Positions 1 through 8,213 of a stretch of DNA of 10,339 bases are shown piece by piece (within the stretch, counting starts at the first letter, position 1; each line of letters begins with the position of its first letter). Below the pieces are notes generated by a model. The model was given only the letters and a program-made list of their open reading frames with translations, was not told where the DNA came from and ran no database searches. Source of the stretch: Polyrhizophydium stewartii (lineage: Eukaryota; Chytridiomycota; Chytridiomycetes; Rhizophydiales); assembly GCA_027604665.1 (NCBI GenBank), contig JADGIZ010000667.1, forward strand, positions 1 through 10,339. Direction: 5' to 3'. Position numbers and translations under genes: made by a program.

Positions 1-84
1 CCCATTGCGCTGCCCCTACGTCGCCTTGTGGCGCATTTCCTTGACACATCGCCGCCCGCGGGCAGCTGCGGCACGCCCGCATCA

Positions 85-3000
85 ATGCCGCCTCGTGCCT
101 CACCATGTTCACGGCCGACTCAGCGTGACGACAACGACGACGACGCGCAGACGGCGCGGCCGGCGCTGCCTCCGTCGGCGCTCGAGGTCTCGAGCACGGG
201 CATCCTCCTCGTGCTGAAGGTTGCACGGCGTGAGCGCCAGGACACGCTCGACGACCTGGGGTGCCCACACGGGTGTGCCACCGAGCTGGGCGCCGAGGCG
301 GCGGCAGATGCAGGCGCTCTGGGCCCTGGGCGCACCGGCTCACGGGCTCACGGCCTCGGCGCATGCGGCCAAGCCCGCAGTTTCGATCTGCGCCTCGTCA
401 TTTCGCATGCGTCCGACAGCGTCGACCAGCTGGGATTCACGCCAGCCGATCTGCTTGGCTGTCCGTTCGACGATATCGTCGGCGACATGGACTCGTTCTT
501 GGACTCGGTCGCGCAGCTTAAGGCGCCGATCCCATCAGACTCGGAGCCTCTCTGCTTCCAGACGCGCCTTCGAGACGCCTCCAACAGTCTGTGCGACGCC
601 GACGTCGCCGTGCAGTGGGTCTCTGCCCGTGCGCCGCCGGCTAGTCCGCGGCGCGACGGCCAGGGCCACGTCCCTGCAGGTGAGCCACCCAGCGATCCTG
701 CGTGCTTTTCGGCCCAAGAGCTGCCTGTCGAAACAGGCAGCAGTGCGTCGGACGCGCTCAGGCTCGTCCTCGAGATCGATCTGGCCCGGCTGCGCGTCCC
801 ACCACGGCTGCCCGTTCGCATGCGCTTCACCGTCTCATCGAGCGACGGCCGCACTCTATCGCTGCCAACGGTCGACACCCGCTTCTACACCAATCCGTCG
901 AGCCTCATGCACACCATGAGCCGCATCGAGTCCTTCATGGACACGATTCCTTCGGTCGAGGAGCGGACGGTGCTTATGGCGCAGATACTCCGGCGCATGG
1001 TGCGCTTCGACTACGCAACCGTGTTTTTGCCAGGAGACGAAATGGATGTCACGGTCCTCTTTGAAGAAGACGACCCAGACTGCGAGCACAAGCTGCAGGC
1101 GATCCCAGCCCCCAAATACAAGGCCTCCAAGTTTGGTGGGGGGACAAAGGCCACTTGCCGTCCATATAATGCGAGGGTAAACAAGCAATATTGCTAACTC
1201 GTGCAACGGTACACTCTAATTGTGCGATCTTTCAGTTGTTTCCGAGTCGGGTTGGCGCAATGCCACTAGGATGCTGTGGACGCGCTTGGTCAAGGATGTG
1301 CTTGCGCCTTCTTCTGCTGTGCGCGCGCTTGACCCGGCCGAGGAGATTGTTTACGAGAACTGCGTCCTTCGCCCCATGGAGCCGTTCCAGTCGAGCTACA
1401 TCGCCAAGATCGGATCGGTGTGTTTTTCCGCAGCGGCACTGGCCGCGTGATCGAAATCCGCGAGCGCCGATTTGCGCTGACGTGATGCGGGCGCTCATCT
1501 CCGGCTCGATCGCGATGGCCCCTCGCTACGCGACCCCGGCACATGCGACCCGCTGAAACGCGGACCCGGCTGCAGCGCGCTGTTCTGGCCACTCGCATTA
1601 CCCTCTTTGGGGAGGCGTGGGCCACCGTCAGCATCCGTTGCGCCGAGCCAACTAGTGTGCCATTCTCGTACCTGCCGTTTATACAGCACCTCACTCGCTC
1701 CTTCAACTACTCGCTCGAGTGCTGCGCCATCCGCAACCAAATCAAGTCGGAGCTTCATCTGGCCAACCAGATGCTTGAGCTGTTGGGAACCGAGATTGGT
1801 GCCAACGAAGCATTTGTTCCCCATGCGTCTGAGCGTGTTCGCAGATCGGGCACAGAACGCCTTGCAAAGTGCATCACAGGGCTCATGCCGTCTTTCGTCG
1901 TGGGTAAGTCTTGGTTGGAGTTCGACACTTTTCGAACAAGTCCTGCTGATATCGGTCATCTGTGACACCGCAGACTCGTCGATAGTCTGCCTTGGGAGCG
2001 ATGTCGAACTTGTCCAATCTGGTCCTGACGAAGCAGAAATGCGCGCGATTGCAAGCTTTCTAAAGAGGCGCAAGCTGCTGAATATGTTTACTTCTCGCTG
2101 GTGCGAGCGCGACTTTCCCGATGCCGTGCGCAGTGACGGTGATGGCGGTCATTGCAGCGTGTTCCAGAGCATCGCTGGTATGCTGCATATACCCCTCTCC
2201 AAACACGGAGATGCGTTTATCACGCTTCTTCGGCGTCAAAATCTCGAGGTATGCGCTTACCACATCATGCATTGAACGCAACTGCCTAGGGCTGACTCTT
2301 TCATAATCCTGCTCGGGTATACTCTAGTTCAAGGAAAGCATTCACATATACCAAGAAAACTTTGAGGCGTCCGACTTACCAAAACAGCTTCCGTCGCAGC
2401 CGTGGGTCCCGCATGAAAGCAACATGGCCAAGCTGCTTCAGGTCGTGTTCTGGTCGTTTGTTGGCTCGCTGCAGCAGCGCGAGGACGGCCTGCGAAACGA
2501 GCATCTCAAGACCATGCTGCTCGCCAACATCAGCCATGAAGTACGCACGCCGCTCAACGCCATTGTCAACTTTCTCGAGATGATGCTCGACGACCCGGGC
2601 AGTGAATCGTTCCAGGAGCTCTGGAAGCTGGCGCTCGACGCCTCGCGCTCGGTCGTGCACATCATCAGCGAGCTGCTGGTGCGTCGCTTGTCCGTCATGG
2701 GTTGGATCTGGCGGGATGGCTCACACTCGTGCGTCGTCCAGCTTGTGACCGAGACCGGCTGGGGTGCCGTGCAGATGCGCCGCGAGCCGTTCCGCATCAT
2801 GGACTGCATCCGCAGCTGCGCCGGCATGTTTCCCGCCGCATGCAAGAACCGCGGTCTGCGTTTCTCGCTGGCCATGAACGAGTCCAACGCAGACGCCGTT
2901 GTCATTGGCGACCAGGGCAAGCTGCGGCAGGTTCTCACCAATCTGGTGAGCTTGCGCTGCGTCGCCCGCGTTGCTCGCTTGATCTCAGCTGACACCAGCA

Positions 3001-4360
3001 TGGGTCGGCGGCGGACAGCTGGGCAACGCGGTCAAGTACACCGAGCGCGGCTTTGTCGAGCTACAGGTTGAGTCGCAGGTTCTCGACGACAGCACGCTCG
3101 AGGTCACCTTGAGCGTGCGCGACTCGGGGTGAGAATGCGCTTGTCGACGCTGGCTACCGATCGGCCGTGCCGCTGCTGACTGGCGATGTGCCGTGCAGCA
3201 TTGGCATCCCCGAGAGCAAGCTCGGCGCCATCTTTGACGCCTTCGAGCGCATCACCGATGTCGGCGACAAGCGCAGCGAGATCGAAGGCGCTGGCCTTGG
3301 GCTGTCGATCTGCGCCAAGCTTGCCTCGCTGATGAACGGGTGCGGCGCCAGAGATGCAGTGGTTGTCTCTGCCGAGATTGACGAGCGCTGACCCAGTGTA
3401 CGCTGCGCAGATCGCTGACCGTCGAGAGCACCGAGAACGTGGGCTCGACGTTCACGTTTGTCGTGCGCCTGCCGCTGAGCGAGCCAGAGCCGCGCTCCTT
3501 GACAGACTCGCTTGCAGCGACGGCTCTGTCATCGCAGCGCAGCTCGCTGCCGCCTCTGAGCATCGCGATTGCAGAAGTGAGTCTTTGGCTGCATGCTTGC
3601 ATCAACGTGGTGCCAGCGGGCTGATTCCCGAATGCAGGACAACGTCGCCAACCAGCGAGTGGTTGTCCTGCGCCTTGCGCGGGACGGGCATAGGACGCAT
3701 GTGTTTGACAACGGCCGCGCGCTCGTCGACTTTGTCACGAGTGCCGAGCACCCACACGTTGATCTGGCGCTGGTCGATCTGGACATGCCCGGGATGCAGG
3801 GTACCGAGGTCGTGCGTCTGATCCGCGAAGCGGAGGCGAACACAGGCATGCCGCGCATCCCCGTTGTTGCAATCACGGCGTCCGTCAGCTTGGCGGACCA
3901 CGACGAGTGCATCCGCGCAGGCATGGACGGCTTCCTCGGCAAGCCGCTCGACTTTGGCGTGCTGCGGCGCATGCTCAACGACATCGCCGACGGCAGCTGG
4001 CTACGTAGAGCGTCCACTGATTCGCACAGCCGGCAAAACGGTGCACCCAGCTACAGTCCGTTTGGCTGGATCGCACCTTCAGGTTGGCTGCCGCGCTCTG
4101 TCGCCCCAGCGAGCCAGCTCGGCTCGCCAATCAGCTGCTCGCCTGCGCGCTCTGCGGTCAATTCCCACGATTACTCGACTGTGCATATCGCAGCAACTTC
4201 CTCTCCCAACGCCGATGCACACCAAGCAAGTCCCGGAGTTGGCCGAGTAGATCTGATGGACGGCGCTGAGCCTTGCGAACCGTCCACCAGCTGCGCACGC
4301 CAGCGAGAACGGACAAGCAGCGAGGCGAGTACGTTTGAATCCTTCCAAATCCAGTTTTGA
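85..4360 (+). CDS. Phytochrome-like hybrid histidine kinase (PAS-GAF-PHY-HisKA-HATPase-REC), 10 exons
   Basis: Proposed exons: 85-1135, 1236-1417, 1576-1903, 1974-2248, 2328-2678, 2742-2945, 3019-3128, 3199-3339, 3411-3576, 3638-4360. All phases agree and give about 1176 residues. The first in-frame ATG is at 85, but the frame is open to base 1, so the gene may start upstream. Domain order: PAS (about 39-150, with GILLVL and LVISHASDSVDQLGF), GAF (about 281-450), PHY (about 520-650), then a kinase core very like fungal phytochromes: H-box SHEVRTPLNAIVN (His about 682), N-box LTNLLGNAVKYTE (about 795-805), G1 DSGIGIP (832-838) and G2 GAGLGLS (864-870). The receiver begins AEDN..NQ (935-941) and has phospho-acceptor Asp about 983 in VDLDMP, then ITAS and GKP. 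A serine-rich tail of roughly 115 residues follows. Known role of the family: red/far-red-sensing phosphorelay kinases of cytoplasm and nucleus. Several bilin-pocket residues appear replaced (see findings). The family call is strong; the N-terminus and the second intron are less sure. Confidence 0.85.
1418..1575 (+). other. Unusually long 158-nt intron in the kinase gene
   Basis: The donor GTGTGT follows the GGA TCG codons and the acceptor is GGCTGCAG. A possible branch sequence, GCTGAAAC, lies shortly before the acceptor. Splicing joins IAKIGS to RAVLATRITLFGEAW. This aligns without gaps to the GAF-domain segment of fungal phytochromes that ends in FGELW, which is why these sites were chosen. 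It is two to three times longer than most introns of the gene, and it contains short coding-like stretches in other frames. Confidence 0.6.
2679..2741 (+). other. 63-nt in-frame intron without stop codon in the kinase gene
   Basis: Donor GTGCGTCG and acceptor CGTCCAG, phase 0. Removal joins ISELL to LVTETGW, matching the HisKA dimerisation helix pattern seen in fungal phytochromes (NDLLDLTKTE-like). Retention would insert 21 residues without a frame change, so a gene caller could miss this intron. Confidence 0.65.
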
Positions 4361-4713
4361 CTGAGCTACGCGCAATTCCGGGGAGGGGCGTTGGTGCGGC
4401 AACTCCGCAGCGGCACGGGGGGGGGAGCAATTGGCATAGCCGAGCCTTGGCTAGCGGCCGCGCCTTTGGGCTCCACGATCAATAAACATTTTGACCATTT
4501 TCAAGGATCAACGGACGCAGAGCGCAGTAGACAGCAACGCGGCGACACAGAGGAGTTCTGTCAATCGGAGATCATCAAATAGACATAAGATTAAAGCAGC
4601 AGTAACAGAGCAATGCTCGTCTTTATGCAGAACATAAAATGACGTTGACTAGTGCTGATTCGCAATTGTGGTTTCCTTGCCGAGGCAAAGGAGTGTAGAG
4701 CAGTAGCTGCATA
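4361..4713. other. Intergenic stretch, no gene seen
   Basis: This stretch lies between the kinase stop and the end of the minus-strand relic. It contains the AATAAA above and a run of eight or more G near 4418-4427. No reading frame with recognisable homology and no RNA gene was seen. Confidence 0.6.
4481..4486 (+). terminator. Possible polyadenylation signal AATAAA
   Basis: AATAAA lies about 120 nt after the kinase stop codon, in sequence that turns from GC-rich to AT-richer. This is a plausible position for the 3' end of that transcript. Only the hexamer supports it. Confidence 0.4.
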
Positions 4714-5318
4714 TCATGCTTGAGCACGTTCTTGACATTGCAAGGACGACGAGCTGTCCTGTAGCAGCTTCTTGCATTGCTCGTCTTTCCGAGGCCTTTG
4801 CAGGTAGAAGAAAGCACGCTCGTGCATGTTGATGCACACGTTTTTGTCGCGGCACCAGATGGTGTCGCACTGGTTGCAGTAGCGGAGGAGGCAGGGCGTT
4901 ATCATGTTCTTGGCGTCGTAGTTGAAGGCGACTATGCGATCTTCGCCTTCAGGTCGAGGCTTGACTGACTCAAGCGGCGGCCGATACAGCATGCGATCAC
5001 CGACACGAGGCGGCTGGATCTCGCGTCGGATCTGCTGGTGACCGCGTTGGCACCGCCGCCTGGAGCATGAGAGGGTGCAAGTGTCCGTCGCATTGATGGT
5101 GCAAGAAGGCGATGCGACACCGACCATTGGATGCGTTGAAATCAGTGGGTTCTGGTGAACAGCCGCCGGCTTCACCTGGTTTCACACCTCCACTGCGCTG
5201 ACCCTCGAACAGAGAATCGATCTCCTGCCATACTGCCCCTCCCACCACGATAGCAGGTGCCGACACATCGTTCACTCCCTGTCCGATCAATAATTCACCC
5301 AAATTGTTCTGGGAAACC
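4714..5318 (-). pseudogene. Degraded Fanzor-like (eukaryotic TnpB/OMEGA nuclease) C-terminal remnant
   Basis: The clearest part is at 4831-4884, read on the minus strand: RYCNQCDTIWCRDKNVCINM. The spacing C-x2-C-x4-W-x-R-D-x-N-x3-N-M is the zinc-finger plus RuvC-III signature of Fanzor/TnpB proteins, with the RuvC-III Asp in RDKN, followed by an RP motif as in many fungal Fanzors. Upstream in a second frame is SAPAIVVGGAVW (about 5250-5285), like the strand before RuvC-II. INATDTCTLSC (about 5068-5100) sits where V-D-E-x-x-TS-x-x-C is expected, with Ala in place of the catalytic Glu. The two frames are not joined by a convincing intron (donor GTGAAG near 5177 and acceptor CTCCAG near 5063 is possible), no start is visible, and the N-terminal half is absent. 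I read it as a decayed mobile-element gene. A small unknown zinc-binding protein is the alternative. Confidence 0.5.
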
Positions 5319-5620
5319 AAATATCTCTCTTTCAATACTCAGCAAATCTGACCTCACCACAAAGTCCCCCTCCCATCGCCCAAATGCGAGCCGCAAGCGC
5401 CAGACCCTGTATTTGGTCTTGAGCACTCGGACTCACCGGGGCCACCAGGATAGATCACAAGCCGGATCCGTGGTTAAACCGCAAGGAAAGTTGCGTCCAT
5501 TAAATTCCGCCCGCCTACTATAGCGGAGGCGGCAAGGCACCCATGTCCAAGTGGCTGGGTCCCGGAGGTGGGTTGGATATGAGTTGGTCCAAAATTTTGA
5601 TCTTTCCCTCCGAGTCTCGC
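5319..5620. other. Region upstream of the bHLH gene, no gene assigned
   Basis: This stretch should hold the promoter and 5' leader of the bHLH gene. On the minus strand a roughly 45-codon open stretch (about 5288-5422, ending GFPEQFG before a stop) reads like former coding sequence and could be more of the relic, but I do not recognise it. An ATG at 5543 is in frame with the bHLH start at 5621 and could add 26 residues. Confidence 0.4.
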
Positions 5621-7164
5621 ATGTCAGCACTGGAGCACGCAGACAGCGCCACGGATACCGGCGACGAGCACGGCGCGCACGGATTGAGACGTCCGTCTGG
5701 CGAGCGGCTGCCGCCCAGCGACAGCAACTCGCGGCGTGGGCGGGCGACGTCGCCGCAGCGCAAGCGCAGGCGCCGGCGAGACGACGACGATGCGGCGCAC
5801 GGCGAGGATGCGGTGGGTTGCATACCGTCCAGCGACGGCTGCCTTCGTGCGGTCGCCGAGTCTGCTTTGGGCCGCAGCCGCGCCCGCGGCCGCGCCGGCG
5901 CCGCGGCACCCATGCCCGCACGGCGCCGGCGCCGGCGGCTGCCCCAGCGGCGGCGGGCGGCAGCGGCGGCGGATGCTGCACGTGATTCTCACGGGACCGC
6001 TGACCCCTGAGCGTTCTGGACAACGACAACGGCTGCGGCGACTGCGACCGCTGACGCTCGCTGCCGCGGGCGACGAACGCAGCGGCACGGTCAGGCTGCC
6101 GAACGCGAGGCCAAGCTGCCGCCTGCAGACGGCACGGACGACCCGGACGACCCGGACGGCCTCGGCGACGTCCCGCATGGAAACGGCCTCGGAGAAAGCC
6201 ACGACCTCGCCGACCACGACCTCGGCGAGCATGAGCACAGCGCCGACGCAGAGTCTGACCAAGCGCTCTCTGGCGCGGAAAGTGCCAAGACGCCTGTGCG
6301 CGCCGGGTACGTGCCGCCGGGCCGCACCTTCTGAGCTGGTGACCTGCTCTGACCAGACCCAATAGCACTTCGAACGTCATCGACGTCTCGCTCTACAACC
6401 AGCTCGCAATGATGGCAGCCGCGCGGGCGCTGGCCGGCGCGCCGGCGGCTGCGGCTGCGGCTGCGGCCGCTGCTGCCGCTGCTGCCCAGCAGTCGGCCCA
6501 GCAGGCACACCAGATGCAGCAAAGCCCTCTGCCCGCGGGGATGCACGGCGTGCATCTCGACACCCCGCACGCATCGCATGGCGCAAGGCCCATGATCCTC
6601 AGCCCAAACGAGCTCCAGGCGGCCCACCTACTCCACCAGTCCATGACCGGCGCCCTGGGCCAAGTCGGGCACACGCTGGCCTCTGTGCAGCATCATCAGC
6701 AAAAGCAAGATTCGCGCAGCCCGCGGGCGCCTATGGGCTCGGATGACTGGGTGCGACAGCGCAGAGAGAATCACCGGGAGGTGGAGCGCCGTCGCAGAGA
6801 GACGATTACAGAGGGCATCAAGGAGATCTCGCGCCTGATACCCGAGGGCGAGATTCACAAGGGCCGGGTGCTGCAGCGTGCGGCGGCATACATCCTGGAG
6901 CTCAAGCAGCAACTGGCGGCCGATGCAGAAAAGTGGTCGATGGAGCGGACCATGATGGAGCAGATGTGCGTCAGCTTGACGCAGATGCACTTGGCTTGCG
7001 GTTGCTAACTCGGCCTCGGCGCTTATCGCAGCGTCAGCGATCTGACCAAGCAAAACGAGCGGCTGAAAGAGGAAAACAAGGCTCTCCGGGTGCGCCTCGA
7101 GACAAGCAGCCAGATGCAGGCAGCCTCGGGAGACTCGACGGCAGATGGCCGACGGGTGCGCTGA
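5621..7164 (+). CDS. CBF1/USF-type bHLH-leucine-zipper transcription factor, 4 exons
   Basis: Exons 5621-5812, 6083-6306, 6366-6965 and 7032-7164 give 382 residues with matching phases. The N-terminus is acidic and charged (RKRRRRRDDDD at about 47-57), exon 2 is Asp/Glu/His-rich, and a polyalanine run follows at about residues 165-179. The bHLH at about 275-325 begins NHREVERRRRETI. His275, Glu279 and Arg283 are the class-B triad that reads CACGTG. Loop and helix 2 (KGRVLQRAAAYILELK) are followed by EKWSMER and, after the last intron, EQIVSDLTKQNERLKEENK. This helix-2/zipper junction is diagnostic of Cbf1, which in yeasts binds centromere CDEI elements and methionine-gene promoters. In most other fungi its role is sulfur or respiratory gene control; which applies here is unknown. 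The last two introns are well supported, the first (270 nt) is tentative, and the start could instead be 5543. Confidence 0.85.
5813..6082 (+). other. Putative 270-nt first intron of the bHLH gene
   Basis: Donor GTGGGT after GAT GCG, acceptor GAACGCAG, with a GCTGACGC branch-like site about 30 nt before the acceptor. It joins HGEDA to RHGQAAERE in the frame required by the next intron. The interval is very GC-rich and holds Ala/Pro/Gly-rich open stretches, so it may really be two introns around a small exon. Confidence in the exact structure is low. Confidence 0.45.
5979..5986 (-). promoter_or_regulatory. CDEI/E-box-like motif ATCACGTG inside the bHLH gene
   Basis: On the minus strand the bases read ATCACGTG, a perfect match to RTCACRTG, the site bound by yeast Cbf1. 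It lies in the proposed first intron of the CBF1-like gene itself. About one such match is expected by chance in 10 kb, so function is speculative. Confidence 0.25.
6445..6486 (+). repeat. GCN trinucleotide tract encoding polyalanine
   Basis: Mixed GCG/GCT/GCC codons encode a run of about 14 Ala in the bHLH protein, followed by Gln/His-rich sequence. The mixed codon use suggests the alanines are kept at the protein level rather than being a fresh repeat expansion. Confidence 0.7.
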
Positions 7165-7191
7165 GGGCGATTGCAATGAACAGTGGCGACT

Positions 7192-8202
7192 ATGTTGAAT
7201 CTTGCCATGGAACAGCGCTACGACCCCGTCCGGGCGGGCAGCGTGGCGGGAACCGCCGGCGCGCCGCACGACAGGGCGCTCGTGCGAGCGATGCGTGCGC
7301 AGTGTGGGTCTGCCTGCAGCCGCGGCAGTGGCGGCGGCGGCGGTGCGGCGCTCCCGCTGACCTGCCGAGGCAGTCCGCCCGCCTCACCCGTCGACACACG
7401 GCGACTCCATCACCTCGGACCCGTCAAAGACGCTGTTCCTTGCGCGCCTCCCCGGCGACATCTCCTCGGGCAAGCTGCCCGTCTGCGATGCGCCTCGCAC
7501 GCCCGACTCAGCTTACACCTATCAGAGTCGCTTCTCCGGATCCTCGAGGCGCGGCTTGGCGAGCGCACGGGTTTGGTGAAGCTGGCGGTCGTTGTGAACC
7601 AGAGTGCGTTTGCTGGCGATGCAGGGGCCGGCATGGCCCGAGCGGCTGACGCCCGCTCCGCCGCAGTCACCGGGCAAGGCCGAGGCTATGCCTTTGCCGA
7701 GTTCGAATCGCTTGAGAGCTGCGAGCGAGCAGTGCGTGTGTGCGACGGCATGGACGTCGAAGGCCGGCGAGTCCTGGTCGACTACGAGCGGGGCCGCACG
7801 CAGCCGGGCTGGGTCCCCCGCCGGCTCGGCGGCGGCATTGGAGGGCGCAAGGAGTCGGGCCAGATGCGATTTGGGCAACGATGGAGGCCGCTGCATGCCC
7901 AAGTCGGGGATCACCTTCACCGAGCTCGAGACGGCGAGCGGGTCCAAGAACAACATCGCGAACGGGACCGTGGTCGCGAGGGAGTTGGAGCCAGGGATGC
8001 TCGGCGGGGCGAGGACACAGTCCGTCAAGTCGATAGAGCCAGAGGCCGCGAGAGCCATCGCGACCGGAGTCGCGAACGGGGGCGAAGCAATCGACGAAGG
8101 CGAAGCAGAAGCAGAAGCAGAAGCAAGTCACGGCGCAGGACACAAAGCCCCCACCGGCGCTTCGACAGAGACAGGGATTATCGGCCGCGACGCCGCAATT
8201 GA
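7192..8202 (+). CDS. SNRNP35: U11/U12 small nuclear ribonucleoprotein 35 kDa protein (minor spliceosome), 4 exons
   Basis: Exons 7192-7303, 7374-7469, 7526-7603 and 7667-8202 give 273 residues. The N-terminus (YDPVRAGSVAGT then PHDRALVRAM, residues 10-34) matches the N-terminal box of U11/U12-35K proteins and is absent from U1-70K. An RRM follows with RNP2 LFLARL (58-63) and RNP1 RGYAFAEF (101-108). Next comes GWVPRRLGGGIGG (143-155) and KESGQMRFG (157-165), the 35K-specific extension. The C-terminus is Arg/Asp/Glu- and RS-rich, as usual for this family. Known role: partner of U11 snRNA in recognising U12-type 5' splice sites in the nucleus, the counterpart of U1-70K. Exon joins were fixed by phase and by continuity with the human and plant proteins. 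A second ATG at 7207 has the better GCCATGG context and may be the true start. The gene begins 27 nt after the upstream stop. Confidence 0.88.
   Translation: MLNLAMEQRYDPVRAGSVAGTAGAPHDRALVRAMRAQCGSACSRGSGGGGGAALPLTCRGSPPASPVDTRRLHHLGPVKDAVPCAPPRRHLLGQAARLRCASHARLSLHLSESLLRILEARLGERTGLVKLAVVVNQSAFAGDAGAGMARAADARSAAVTGQGRGYAFAEFESLESCERAVRVCDGMDVEGRRVLVDYERGRTQPGWVPRRLGGGIGGRKESGQMRFGQRWRPLHAQVGDHLHRARDGERVQEQHRERDRGREGVGARDARRGEDTVRQVDRARGRESHRDRSRERGRSNRRRRSRSRSRSKSRRRTQSPHRRFDRDRDYRPRRRN
7470..7525 (+). other. Probable GC-AG intron in the 35K gene
   Basis: Donor G|GCAAG and acceptor CTATCAG, 56 nt, phase 1. This join gives LPGDISSESLLRILEARLG, which keeps the RRM helix 1 spacing close to other 35K proteins. 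A GT donor 14 nt downstream (CCC|GTCTGC) would need a GAG acceptor and would lengthen the loop, so it fits less well. Confidence 0.6.
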
Positions 8203-8213
8203 CTGCGTCACGT
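8203..8213. other. 11-nt gap between convergent stop codons
   Basis: The 35K stop (TGA, 8200-8202) and the DBR1 stop (TGA on the minus strand, 8216-8214) face each other. Both 3' UTRs must run into the other gene, so the transcripts should overlap in antisense. Confidence 0.8.

Noticed and set aside
1177..1235. Intron from GTAAAC at 1177 to 1235
   Set aside because: The donor looks better than GTGGGG at 1136, but the phase leads into a frame without GAF homology. The 1136 donor gives a nearly gapless alignment.
4714..5175. PiggyBac-type C-terminal zinc finger
   Set aside because: Considered because of the Cys spacing, but the W-x-R-D-x-N-x3-N-M segment fits Fanzor/TnpB RuvC-III better.
5433..6380. 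315-residue open frame on the minus strand
   Set aside because: Arg/Ala/Pro-rich translation with no domain, antisense to the CBF1-like gene. It is a by-product of high GC content.
7157..7184. 28-nt intron GTGCGC...AACAG linking the CBF1-like and 35K genes
   Set aside because: Too short for a spliceosomal intron, and it would fuse two proteins that are each complete.
6933..7649. 238-residue plus-strand open frame across the CBF1-like and 35K junction
   Set aside because: It is out of frame with both genes, low-complexity and without homology.
7192..8202. Calling the RRM protein U1-70K
   Set aside because: It lacks the U1-70K N-terminus and instead has the YDP..AGS and PHDRA box and the KESGQ.RFG extension of U11/U12-35K.
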